Shown: positions 1 through 8,452, counted from the stretch's first letter. The stretch is 13,351 nucleotides of DNA from Chloromonas sp. AAM2 (GCA_004335635.1 QAXH01006567.1:3093-16443); one strand, 5' to 3'. A program made the numbers and translations. Notes: a model not told the origin generated them from the sequence alone.

Positions 1-637
1 TATCATAGCCACCATAACTGTTGTTTTCAAGCTGAAAGTTCTGATAACCATGTTTTTCTAGTAGAGTCTTGATGTCTCCAACTGACTCTGTCAATGGCTG
101 AGTTGGCTGTGATGCATGCTCTTTCACCACACGCTCTCTGATCTCCTTCTGTCCTCTTAACATCTCTATGTTGATCTCATCAAATAGCCAGTCAGGCATG
201 CGGTTGATGTCATCACGCTTCACTTCCTTGTATGTCTTGCCTTCTACAACTGACCCTGCTGCAACCACCTGACTTTGAGTTCCGATGCAAATGTCAACGA
301 AACCCCAGAGACCCACACGTTTCCTCCAGTCCTTCATCCTCTCATCTATGGCAAAGTATGCATGTGGGTTACCCGACCGTGTGGATACAATGTACGTGTC
401 TAGTTCCAGAATCCTGCTTTTGAAACTGTCCATGTCTCGTATGGCATTCGCAGCGTTCTCAGGCTTGGCATCTACATCCACTACAACTATGTTATCGCAT
501 CGTACACCCCAATTCAATCCACTTTTGCGCTTTGAGAAACAGGTAAGCTCTGTTATTGAAGTCTTTTGCCAACCGGTTAGTATCGGGTTCTTCTTGTCTG
601 CTTCCAAAGGTATCACAGGTTGTTTTGTAATCTTCAT
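1..637 (-). CDS. Prim-Pol domain primase-polymerase, N-terminal part, runs off left edge
   Basis: The frame is open from ATG at 637 down to base 1, giving 212 residues with no stop, so the protein continues outside the window. An in-frame TAA lies six codons upstream, which supports this start. The catalytic signature of the archaeo-eukaryotic primase (AEP/Prim-Pol) fold is visible in order: VVVDVD at residues 51-56 (metal-binding Asp54 and Asp56), STRSGNPHAYF at 85-95 (His92, nucleotide binding), and FVDI at 113-116 (third acidic residue Asp115). These are followed by QSQVVAAGS at 121-129, the usual segment after motif III. The N-terminal IPLEADKKNP...GWQ is also typical of the family. Such domains synthesise primers, often fused to a D5-like or superfamily 3 helicase in large DNA viruses, polinton-like viruses, virophages and plasmids; a helicase part would lie outside the window. 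The AT-rich upstream region has a TATATAAAG-like box on this strand near 675. Viral or mobile origin is inferred from the family, not shown. Confidence 0.85.
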   Translation of the reverse strand, partial: MKITKQPVIPLEADKKNPILTGWQKTSITELTCFSKRKSGLNWGVRCDNIVVVDVDAKPENAANAIRDMDSFKSRILELDTYIVSTRSGNPHAYFAIDERMKDWRKRVGLWGFVDICIGTQSQVVAAGSVVEGKTYKEVKRDDINRMPDWLFDEINIEMLRGQKEIRERVVKEHASQPTQPLTESVGDIKTLLEKHGYQNFQLENNSYGGYD

Positions 638-674
638 GGCTTTGTGTTTTACTTAGTATATGTTTCATTTCTTT

Positions 675-683
675 ATATAAAAC
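675..683 (-). promoter_or_regulatory. TATA-like box upstream of the Prim-Pol start
   Basis: The plus-strand run ctttatataaaa reads as tatataaag on the minus strand, about 40 bases upstream of the ATG at 637. It sits in an extremely AT-rich stretch, where such strings arise easily by chance. The placement relative to the start is reasonable for a eukaryotic or eukaryotic-virus promoter. Confidence 0.3.
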
Positions 684-879
684 GCATTGTTTTTATATTT
701 AACCCCTTACCACAGTTGCTAGTGCCGATGGTACTTGGTAGCCTTTATAAGATCTAGTACTTTGCTTTCGCAAGATTCAGTGCTGTTTAGTAGCTTCATC
801 ATGAGTACCCGGAAAAATGAAATCTCATACAGAAGTTTTTTACCAGGGGCAAAGATTTGAATGAAGCGTGTGATAATAC

Positions 880-1035
880 ACCAGGACTAGAGGCGGAGTG
901 CTCTGTATCCAAGAGTCCTCCTCGGGGGTGTCCTGCTGGGCCCTCCGGGCTAGTGGCCCCCAACCGTGTAATGATCTGACTCTGACTATAAACGGTCCAG
1001 CTTTGAATAACGGCCCTGGTTGCCGGTGAAAGACA
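880..1035. repeat. GC-rich structured island, possible dispersed repeat
   Basis: About 155 bases are much richer in GC than both flanks and contain self-complementary runs such as gggccctccgggc. Composition and sharp edges suggest an inserted short repeat or retroelement fragment. No tRNA B box, 5S promoter or terminal poly(A) is clear, so the class is unknown. Parts resemble, from memory only, repeat families seen in invertebrate genomes. Confidence 0.3.
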
Positions 1036-1104
1036 ATTAGATGTACATGCCTTATTCATATTGTTCCAAACTCTGTGTATTTGGTCATTAAAACCACATG
1101 CTGA

Positions 1105-1119
1105 ATTATTATTATTATT
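1105..1119 (+). repeat. ATT trinucleotide microsatellite, five units
   Basis: Five perfect ATT units followed by further AT-rich sequence. This is a simple sequence repeat with no coding role. Confidence 0.85.
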
Positions 1120-1385
1120 ATATTGTTTTGTATTTTGCTAATTCAGTTTATTGTAGTTGATCAGTTTTTGATTTCTACAACAAGAATAATAAATGTGAAG
1201 AAAGTAACAACTAATCTGACTGCGGTAACTGACGTTTCGGGTTTGAGAGCTCGAAATATTATCTTTCTTTGATAGAAGAGAGTGATAAGCTCGTTTCGGC
1301 AAACAACATTCGAAACTACACAGTCACCTTGGATGCCACCAGTCAAAGACAACAAAACTCCATAAGAAATCAGAGACGAAAAGCC

Positions 1386-1775
1386 ATGGAACGTCTTCTG
1401 GAGTTGATGAATTTGAAAACTAATGACCAGCTTCTATTAAATCAAATCGTAAATATGCTTAGTCAGGTTTTCAATTTCGAACAAATTCTAGAGATATACA
1501 AAGAAGATTTCGACGAGTATACCCGTATGCATCCACTTATATCCGTAAAAAATGACGAAATAGCGTTGTTAAAGGAAAAGTGTGATCATCTTGAATTGAA
1601 GTCGAAAGGTTCGCGAAATAAAGTAAACAGACTTAAAAAATCCGTTGCGTCATTGGAAGAGAAGAGCTCAAGACTACAAAACAAACTGCTGGCACTAAAG
1701 CAGTCAGACACTCATGATGGTACTGAAAGCATATGTTCGGTCAGACCGCTTCTGGAAATCAAAAACAATAAGTGA
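1386..1775 (+). CDS. Coiled-coil protein of unknown function
   Basis: From ATG at 1386, in good context (gccATGg), the frame runs 129 codons to TGA. The same frame is open without ATG back to 1233, so an upstream exon or a non-ATG start such as TTG 1269 is possible. A polypyrimidine run ending in tgatag at 1275 could be a splice acceptor. Residues about 1-45 are helical and leucine-rich (LLELMNL, QLLLNQIVNML). Residues about 57-105 form a clear heptad pattern of Leu, Ile and Val with charged residues (IALLKEKCDHLELK, VNRLKKSVASLEEK), a strong coiled coil. Codons are AT-rich like the Prim-Pol gene and unlike the rest of the window, which suggests the same origin. It is divergent from the Prim-Pol gene. 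No family is recognised; a structural or scaffolding role would be a guess. Confidence 0.5.
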   Translation: MERLLELMNLKTNDQLLLNQIVNMLSQVFNFEQILEIYKEDFDEYTRMHPLISVKNDEIALLKEKCDHLELKSKGSRNKVNRLKKSVASLEEKSSRLQNKLLALKQSDTHDGTESICSVRPLLEIKNNK

Positions 1776-2815
1776 CGCCTGTTGGGCCCTAATTCAGGTA
1801 ACCCAGTGTGTGCAGCCGCCATGCAACCAATTGAACATCTTGATCTGACTTGGCTTGCGGTCTGTGACAATCTACTGCCTGCTGTCAAACCCCTTCAGCC
1901 GCACTTAGTCTTAAGCATATCAACCCGTGCTCCTATCAAGATACACTGGACACCTGGGCACAGGTCTGTCGGCAGGTCAGTGTGTCAGCACTGCATGCCA
2001 AGGACTGTGGACGCTGAGTGCAGAGGTCTGGCATGCACTTTCTCTGTGCAGTGAACATCATGCCAGCTTCCATTCCTGATGCTGTGTGCAACCACACAAT
2101 CACATTCACACCATACCTGGACACTGTGTTTGTCCAGCATGACGCCATCATTGGGTGCTATGGGCTCGCTTGATGTTTGCGAACACGCACCTGCCGGCAC
2201 TGAGGCACCTGTAACCCACCTTCAGGCCAAACACAGGCTGTGCACACTCACTGTCAGGCAAGGGCTACATACACACAGTCTGGCACTAGATGTGCTGTTG
2301 TCCTGGTGTGTCAGAGGCCTATGCTGCTGTTTGGTGAGGAAGTCAGGTACATGTTGCTGGGCTTTTACTGGATGACCATGGCCAAATACGCATCCAGGTT
2401 GTCGTGTTATAAACTGACACCGTGACGCAAGGACACACTGAATGGCTACTGATAGGCTGTTGGCTGTGCATACTGCACGCCTCACGCACCACAAGTTGCC
2501 TTGGGGGACATCAACGGTAGACTGGTGCTACACGCAACCACATGCATACTTTTGCTTCATTGACTTGCCTTCCATCCTGCAGCAGTCATCCGCGCCGAGG
2601 GAATGTAAGGGTGTTGAGTCGTAGGCGGTGGTGGTGCACCTGTCCTGGCAAATGCAGATGCCCTCGTCGCGTTATCATGCTAGCACAATGTGTACAGGAC
2701 AAGATGCGCCCACGGTGGTGCTGGTCATGGATCAGCCAGATTGGGACCAGCTATATCCTCTTGGGCAAGCACAGAATTGCACGCACCCCAGCCGTCACAG
2801 CTCCAACCAGCAGAC
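1776..2815. other. No firm gene; stop-interrupted open stretches in one frame
   Basis: Composition changes to about 50% GC here. One plus frame is open at 1868-2014, 2018-2170 and 2204-2422, broken by TGA at 2015, 2171, 2201 and 2423. The segments contain protein-like stretches (PASIPDAVCNHTITFTPYLD; EEVRYMLLGFYWMTMAKYAS). They may be pieces of exons or a decayed mobile element gene, but no domain is recognised and splice sites do not join them convincingly. Confidence 0.35.
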
Positions 2816-3040
2816 ATGGCACGTATCCCAGTGCCCAAGTGGTCCGCCAAGGGCCAAACCACAGTCCAGCAGGCATGGGCAGCAGGGGCAACAGGCACAC
2901 CAAAGCAGCAGACCATTGTGCAGAAGATGGCAAAGCAGCTGGCAAAAGGGCCAGCCGCCAACAGCAGGCTCAACAGCAGGCTCAACGAGAAGGAGAAGGA
3001 CTACCTGCGGAAGGTGAGGCGTGAGGCGAAGGGCTACTGA
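2816..3040 (+). CDS. Possible small basic protein or final exon, unknown
   Basis: ATG at 2816 gives 74 codons to TGA at 3038. The predicted peptide is Lys- and Ala-rich. It starts MARIPVPKW, has an amphipathic middle (QQTIVQKMAKQLAKG), a small duplication (NSRL-NSRL), and ends in a highly charged tail (NEKEKDYLRKVRREAKGY). The composition looks like a real C-terminal exon more than a random frame. A candidate acceptor (ccagcag) lies just before the ATG, so it could be the last exon of a longer gene. A consensus donor (aag/gtgagg at 3014) inside the frame means the exon could also continue elsewhere. No family recognised. Confidence 0.35.
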   Translation: MARIPVPKWSAKGQTTVQQAWAAGATGTPKQQTIVQKMAKQLAKGPAANSRLNSRLNEKEKDYLRKVRREAKGY

Positions 3041-3348
3041 ATCCACTGGGCACCACTTCGCAACCGCCATTCACAGCCTCACGGCCAAACAACTAGTGGA
3101 TGCCCTCCACCGCACCGCTTTGCCTCGTCTCTATCGGCAAGAATGCGCTTCTTCACACTTGTTGAGATACTTCCTGCGCAGCCACTCGTTGGTAGCGCAA
3201 GTGTGGTTTGAGTGCGGTAAGGACAAAATCTCGCTGGCTGCACAAGCCTAGCTTGTTGCTGCCCTGCTGCAATTTTGTCTGCGCTGATTACACGAACTGC
3301 ACTCTGACACTTCGAAACACTTCAAGCACTACAAACACTTCAAAGTCT

Positions 3349-3495
3349 GTTGCAGTCGTGAAATCAGCATTCATTGAAGTCCTTTGCAGTCTAGTGCCAA
3401 TCTGCAACAGCTTGAGATGACTGCAAACATCCTTTGAAGTCTCTCGTTGCAGTCGTGAAAGCAGTATGAAGTCATTTGCAGTTTAGTGAAAATCC
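3349..3495 (+). repeat. Imperfect direct repeat of about 50 bp, two copies
   Basis: Copy one (about 3349-3401) and copy two (about 3446-3495) both begin gttgcagtcgtgaaa. They share the order gcag/gcat, gaagtc, tttgcagt, tagtg and aatc, with small gaps. Further gaagtct motifs occur around them, which suggests repeated local duplication. Confidence 0.75.
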
Positions 3496-3513
3496 CACTG
3501 TAACACTGCATTT

Positions 3514-3578
3514 GAAGTCTTTCGGCACATTGCAGTGTGAGCCCGTAAGCGAAACTTCGCCCCGAAGTCTTTCGGCAC
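3514..3578 (+). repeat. 15-bp perfect direct repeat, 50-bp spacing
   Basis: The string gaagtctttcggcac occurs at 3514-3528 and 3564-3578. A partial third copy (gaagtct) lies at 3435. The first copy sits between the arms of an 8-bp inverted repeat (acactgca at 3503, tgcagtgt at 3531). Confidence 0.85.
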
Positions 3579-3617
3579 TGGTATACAGAGGGATGCCCAC
3601 TGTTTGGAGCGATTTCG

Positions 3618-3673
3618 GCATTTCGGCGATTCGATCACTGTCCAATTGGACAGTGATCGAAGCGCCGAAATGC
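3618..3673. repeat. 56-bp near-perfect palindrome
   Basis: The two 28-base halves are reverse complements except for one pair (3629 with 3662). The central 28 bases (3632-3659), centred on aatt, are a perfect palindrome with no spacer. The outer arms gcatttcggcg and cgccgaaatgc match exactly. The arms would form a 27-pair foldback apart from the turn. It could be a fold-back mobile element remnant, a small-RNA hairpin source or a cruciform site; nothing decides between them. Confidence 0.9.
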
Positions 3674-3680
3674 AGTGTTT

Positions 3681-3767
3681 ATGTGAAACGACATGCCGCA
3701 GTGTGTCGCAATCCTCTTCACTTGTAGGTTGGACGGGCTGGAGACCCTCCCCTCATGTGAAACGACA
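3681..3767 (+). repeat. 13-bp direct repeat flanking 61 bases
   Basis: The string atgtgaaacgaca occurs at 3681-3693 and at 3755-3767, immediately after the palindrome. It is part of the same repeat cluster and may mark a duplicated block. Confidence 0.75.
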
Positions 3768-4742
3768 GCTGCCAACATTATGACAAGTTCACACAATGTA
3801 CTGTCGTACCATGCCATGTGTTGAGCGTTGGATTGTTGTGTTTAGCGCCAGATAGTTGGGACGAGCAGGCCCTGTCTCCTGAAGTTATTCGGGATCTGTT
3901 GGTTGGTTGATTGGTTGCTGCGTGCTTGTTGTGTTTGGCCCATCATTGGGGTAAGGATACAATTGCGAGTTGTCTGCCTCACTATGGGCAAAGGACAGCC
4001 CTCAGCGACAGGGAGGCAAGTCACCTGTGCACCTTGTGGTTTAAGCATTAGGTGAGCGCTCTTTTGGTTCCCCTGTACGAGCGTAGGTCTGGTACTCTTG
4101 GCCCAGATGCGAATAGGAGTCGCAATGCAAAATGAATGGTGAGGAGCACGGTCATCCGGCACTCCTGCAAGCCTACACACTCATCACCGCGCACACTGAC
4201 GAGAATGTCAAGCCAAACATTCCTGTTCCGCGTTCGTTGTTCGATTGACTCGCCGAACAACTATGTTTGGTTTAATCAGCACTTCAAGGACACACAAGGG
4301 CTCAAGATGCGCGCGGGAGCACAGCTCTCGGTTGAATGGAACTCAGGCCTAAAAGTCTGCCTAGCCGTGTACATGCAACGGTGAAGCGGACTGATCACAT
4401 TTATCACTTCCGGTCAACAACATGGTGTTGGTTGTTGACTCAATGTTAGTTGTTTGTTGTGCTGGACGCTTTACATCTGCCCGCTTTGTCCATGCATTTG
4501 CCTACCAACGCAACAAAGTATTTGCACTACCGTTCACCCCTGAGTCATGCCTCCGCTCCCGATCTCCGCGCCGCTTGCGGCGTTCGGGGAAATGAATCAT
4601 GCGTCACTAGGTTTTACAAGACTGCTGCATTCTTCCTGGTGCGCATCTCTTGCTCAGGTTGTGTGATCTACGCTATGTCCAATTGTCTGATGCTCGACGG
4701 AGAGTTGCTACTTTGCTGAAGTATCAGCGCAGGCCTACATGT

Positions 4743-6637
4743 ATGCCACGCACCACAATCGGAGGTGGCAAGCCAGGAGACGAGGACCCAGTCAAGGAGC
4801 TGAAGGAGAGTGCGGCCAAGGTGATTGCCGTCGCGTGTGTGGGTGTCGTTGAATTGGCCTGCGGTTACGGTCTTTTGACTTGAGGCGGGCGCTTGGCGGA
4901 GAAGTCGGACATACTGGCAATCCTCTAACAAGCCCCTTATGACCGCACGTTGCATGTTTGGAAGTGATGCGTCCAAAACAGCACATACTACGCATGGAAA
5001 GAATGGCACAGATGACGTGGCACACATGCAGACATACCTTTGATTGCTGCCGAATTCCAGCCACAGGTCCAGCAGGCTGTGTCTGGTGACATGGAGGCGG
5101 GCAGTGAGATCTTGAAGCAGGTCAAGGACACGGCTGCATGGGCAGCTGGAGCAGTCAAGGTGTGAGAGACATATTCAATGGCCACCCAGCGTTCAAAGTG
5201 CAGTGTGATGGGAGGGGAAGTTAAGCGTGTACGTTGCATGCAAGTGGATTGATTCGCATGCAATGCATTGGCCAATGAACAAGAGGGGCAATCATGCTAA
5301 CTCCATGAGGAAGACGCCTGCGCGGCTGACTGTCATCGCTCCAGTGGTGCTTGAAGGGCGCCTGACAGGCTGTCTGTTTCTAATCACCAGCATGTGAAGG
5401 GGTTGATGTGCCATGCAGGACACAGTAAACTACACATTGGGCAATGTGGCGAACGTGGTGGACAACACCAGGGAAGACGTCAAGGTGATGAGCGGCTGCA
5501 TAGGGTTGACATGCACAGCCTTCAGACACCAGTAGACATGTGGGATTCAAGGTCCCCTGCTCAGGGGATGACACGAACAGCCTTGAGGTATCGGTAACGA
5601 TGTGGGAGTCTGGGTCACAGCAGCTGTGTGGCTGTGCCTTCGGGTCAGCGAGTCTGATGCAGGCCTGCCTCTGAGCGCCAGCTACATATTATCATTTTTT
5701 GGTCTTCTCAAATCCGCCTAAAGCTGCAGCCGTTCCAACCACAGGCACACCTGTGGTTGGAACATGCACACCTGTGGTTGGAACATGCACACCTGTGGTT
5801 GGAATATACACACCTGTGGCAATGCTCCTCATCGCTTTCCCTGCTGCCCATTGCATTGACTCGCCATGTGCTGCCCACATCTGCCATTATGTGAGCATAA
5901 AGGCTCTCATGCATTAGGAACGAGCGCTAGGAAGCCATGCAAGCGACAGGACTGAACATGCCTGCCCACAAATGTATCAGATTGCTTGCCCTGGCACCCA
6001 TTGCTATCATGATGTGCTCTCGTTGCTGTCAGAGAGCCGTCAAAAAGGGTGATGATGTGGACACGCCCCAGGCCACGGGGCCGGGCACGCGCGCTGACTT
6101 CATCTTACAGGTGGGAATTAGGATGTGAATGCGAGGTGTTAGGGTAGATGTGCACGTGGAAGCATGAATGAACATATGTTTGAGGCATGATTGAGAAATT
6201 CTGCAGGAATGTACAGGTGAATGTAGGAGTGTGTAAACCAAGATGGTAGCATGGATGTGCACGTGTGTTTTGGGTGTCTTGAAGGGTTGTGACTTCATGG
6301 AGTGGGTAACCAGGCAAAGCTTCAATAGGCAGTGACCGGTGACTTCGCTGGTGTGACGGCATTTGTCCTTGTACTACTGTTTGACTTTACACCTGTCACG
6401 GGCAGCAATGCCGCACAATCTGATCTGATACAACACCCGTGGTTGACGTGCCTGCAGCGTGATTTCACGGACCAGCTGCCCCCCACAGCCGGGCCCGAGT
6501 CCTTTGAGGCACGCATGGGCGGGCAGCCGGCCGGCAACACACCTAAGGGCGAGCGGCCTGTTGTGTTTTCGCCCGCACAGGACCAGCCCCAGCGCAGCCC
6601 CCCAGAGGCACCTCGAGAGGAGAACCACAAGGAATGA
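4743..6637 (+). CDS. Five-exon gene for LEA-like amphipathic helical protein
   Basis: Inferred exons: 4743-4820, 5067-5159, 5419-5484, 6033-6110 and 6458-6637, joined by GT-AG introns of 246, 259, 548 and 347 bases, all in phase 0. The product is 164 residues. Residues 1-26 are a charged start (MPRTTIGGGKPGDEDPVKEL). Residues 27-79 are alternating Ala, Val, Lys, Asp and Glu helix (ILKQVKDTAAWAAGAVK; NVANVVDNTREDVK), reading smoothly across junctions (TREDVK/RAVKKG). The tail from about 80 is Pro-, Gly- and charge-rich and probably disordered. Lack of hydrophobic core, few aromatics and Lys/Ala-rich helix resemble group 3 LEA or other lipid- or membrane-surface amphipathic proteins; this is an analogy, not a family assignment. 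No signal peptide or membrane span is seen. An acceptor-like cag before 4733 leaves room for an upstream exon. Tandem TGTAA at 6873-6883 is a plausible polyadenylation signal. Confidence 0.6.
5732..5763. repeat. 13-bp inverted repeat, 6-base loop
   Basis: Arms gttccaaccacag (5732-5744) and ctgtggttggaac (5751-5763) are exactly complementary. The right arm is part of the first minisatellite unit, so the left arm can also pair with later units. Confidence 0.85.
5746..5819 (+). repeat. 21-bp minisatellite, 3.5 copies
   Basis: Units start at 5746, 5767 and 5788, with a partial unit at 5809. The first two are identical (cacacctgtggttggaacat plus g) and the third ends in atata. The array lies in the third intron of the 4743-6637 gene. 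One frame reads a seven-residue repeat (TPVVGTC), but no phase-compatible splice acceptor puts it in the mRNA. Confidence 0.9.
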
Positions 6638-6872
6638 ATACAGAACATGCAAGCCTTGCTAGAACTTTGTCAAGCTGAGACTGTACAATACTGTGTGTGC
6701 TCGGACGCTGTCATGCACTGTCGCAGCTGGCACCTGCCGGGCGCAGCTGGTACCGCGCACAAGCGTGCCTTGACCTGACACCTGTATGATAAGAACTGCA
6801 TGTGCTCTGTGTACGTTTTGCATTTGTCATAAGCATGCCGGGTCTAGGTGGCATTTGTACCGAAAGAATTGT

Positions 6873-6883
6873 TGTAATTGTAA
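6873..6883 (+). terminator. Tandem TGTAA polyadenylation signals
   Basis: TGTAA occurs at 6873-6877 and 6879-6883, about 240 bases after the stop of the 4743-6637 gene. It is the first such motif downstream. TGTAA is the common chlorophyte polyadenylation signal, so this would give a normal-length algal 3' UTR. Confidence 0.4.
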
Positions 6884-6885
6884 TT

Positions 6886-6920
6886 GGCAACTCTGGCAAC
6901 GCTTCCGGCAACTCTGGCAA
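6886..6920 (+). repeat. 14-bp direct repeat with 21-bp period
   Basis: The string ggcaactctggcaa occurs at 6886-6899 and 6907-6920 with cgcttcc between them. It is itself built from ggcaa units. Confidence 0.85.
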
Positions 6921-7048
6921 TTCTTTACGACTCTGTACAAACGGATTTGGATTTGAATGTCAACTACACACTGTACCCGAGGCTCATTGCTCGTGCGCTG
7001 ATAATCATGGCACACAAGACGTGATACACATGTTTTTTCCCCAGTGCA

Positions 7049-7107
7049 TTACAAGGAGGGAGGGCAGCATGTCCAACGCAAACATCCACTATTCGCGCAA
7101 ATTGCAG
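7049..7107 (-). repeat. Dispersed repeat, copy 1
   Basis: It begins ttacaaggagggag, ends cgcaaattgca, and shares gtccaacgcaa in the middle with a second copy at 8585. The minus strand reads KLQFARIVDVCVGHA, similar to the peptide of the other copy. This hints that both descend from one coding element, now decayed. Confidence 0.65.
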
Positions 7108-8452
7108 TTTACGTAGCAAACAAAGGCAGCCCTGCATCCACATCAAGCCGTGCCAAACATCAATGGACGAGTGCATGAGTGCAAGCTCCACATCGTCTTG
7201 TTAACCAGGGCCAGCCAGACCTCGCATGCTTACAATCGTATGGCAGTCTGTTTTCTAGCAGCATCCTTGGAAAGCGTTACTACTAGGTGTACCGAGATGT
7301 TCACAAGACGCCTAGCCAAGGGTTTGGATAGGGCTCCAAGTGCACACCCAAAGGCCATGATGCTGTGTCTATGTGGGCCTCTAGATGTCTGGGACTAGCC
7401 TGGGGACCACTCGTCGCTTACGGGTGTCTACTACAGTGTTTTGTGCGGCAGACAAACAGACGGATGCAGCCACTTCTGCAGTTGCTGTGGCCAGGACAGG
7501 TAGCCGGGTTAGCGGCAAGTGGCATGCGCATCCAGGAGCCTGCACAACAGGTGGTGTTGAGTGGTTACTATAAGAGCTGCCTGTTGGCATGGTGATATTG
7601 TACTATGCGCGAATGGACTGTTCAACAAGTTTGTTGTCAGCAACAGCAGCTGCCATGTGGCAACAGAAGGTGATGGCAACAACATCAGGTGTTGCACCAT
7701 GAACAGCTCAGTTGCATAAACGTACACCACACTACAAACAACAACAGGACATGGTAAGTGACGCACAGCATGCCGCTGCATCCCCAGAGACCCATACATC
7801 CAGCGCAAGTCCCAGAGGCTGCCCGGTGTATGAGCAGACACTCAGGAACCCAGAAACCCAGGTCAAGTGTCTTGCTTCAACAGTAGCATGCCAGGTGCAG
7901 ACCAGGTATATACCTGCAGATCCCAATGTGCAGAGGCTTTGCTGACGGCGTTGAAAGAGCCGTGCATCAGGGTGGATGGACTTCTCCATGTGGTGTGCGT
8001 ACCAATAATTTTAGCGCCTGACACGCACAGGCACAGCGCGCGTTGAGGCGTCAGTTTGCAAGACCACTTGGATCCGGCCACTCACTGACAGAGAACTTTT
8101 GGCCCAATCCGGAATCAGCAGCCTCTGGTCAGTGATTGGTTGACTCAGTGCTTAGACACTCTCTTCAACGTGCTGCCCCCAGAACTTGACTCGACGAGGT
8201 TAAAAAAGCACCTTGTCCTGTCAAGGTTTTGGAGACTGGTTCTCATGCCCGCTCGCTGCTGCTTATCAAGTGAAGGAGCAGCCTGGCAGGCATATATGAG
8301 GCGCACAATATGCCTTCACAAATGAACCAAGTTTGTCGGTGGTGTCCCACCCAACTACCGGACATATGGTACCAGACATGGCAGGTCGACACCAGAGTCA
8401 TTATGCTGACACCTGCAGGACCAATTTAACCACTTGCGATATGCATTGTGCG

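Larger units (their letters stand above)
638..1232. other. AT-rich spacer between Prim-Pol and the coiled-coil ORF
   Basis: There is no convincing gene here. Bases 655-710 are very AT-rich and would be the promoter side of the minus-strand Prim-Pol gene. The stretch also holds a GC-rich island near 880-1035 and an ATT microsatellite near 1105. Two minus-strand open frames (799-1059 and 1161-1355) have no recognisable domain. Confidence 0.6.
3041..4742. other. Long gene-poor stretch with repeat cluster
   Basis: No supported gene. The interval holds the repeat cluster and palindrome described separately (3290-3790). Downstream of it are only short open frames, such as 4132-4248 (38 codons, starting MNGEEHGHPALLQAY) and a frame ending at 4384. 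These could be upstream exons or upstream ORFs of the 4743 gene, but nothing proves it. A TGTAA motif at 3499 could serve as polyadenylation signal for the 2816 frame. Confidence 0.5.

Noticed and set aside
285..656. Plus-strand 123-codon frame
   Set aside because: It is antisense to the Prim-Pol gene, whose motifs are clear on the other strand.
799..1059. Minus-strand 86-codon frame over the GC-rich island
   Set aside because: No domain is recognised, and it is low in hydrophobic pattern and better explained as a repeat.
1161..1355. Minus-strand 64-codon frame ending in a hydrophobic stretch
   Set aside because: It overlaps the coiled-coil frame; the hydrophobic tail reflects AT-rich DNA, and no family is recognised.
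2725..3070. Cys/Leu-rich minus-strand frames
   Set aside because: They are shadows of the Gln/Ala/Lys-rich plus-strand frame at 2816-3040.
5746..5819. CRISPR array
   Set aside because: Units are contiguous with no unique spacers, in a eukaryotic intron.
5699..5917. Repeat-protein exon encoded by the minisatellite
   Set aside because: The only nearby acceptor (after 5729) gives the wrong phase for the flanking phase-0 exons.
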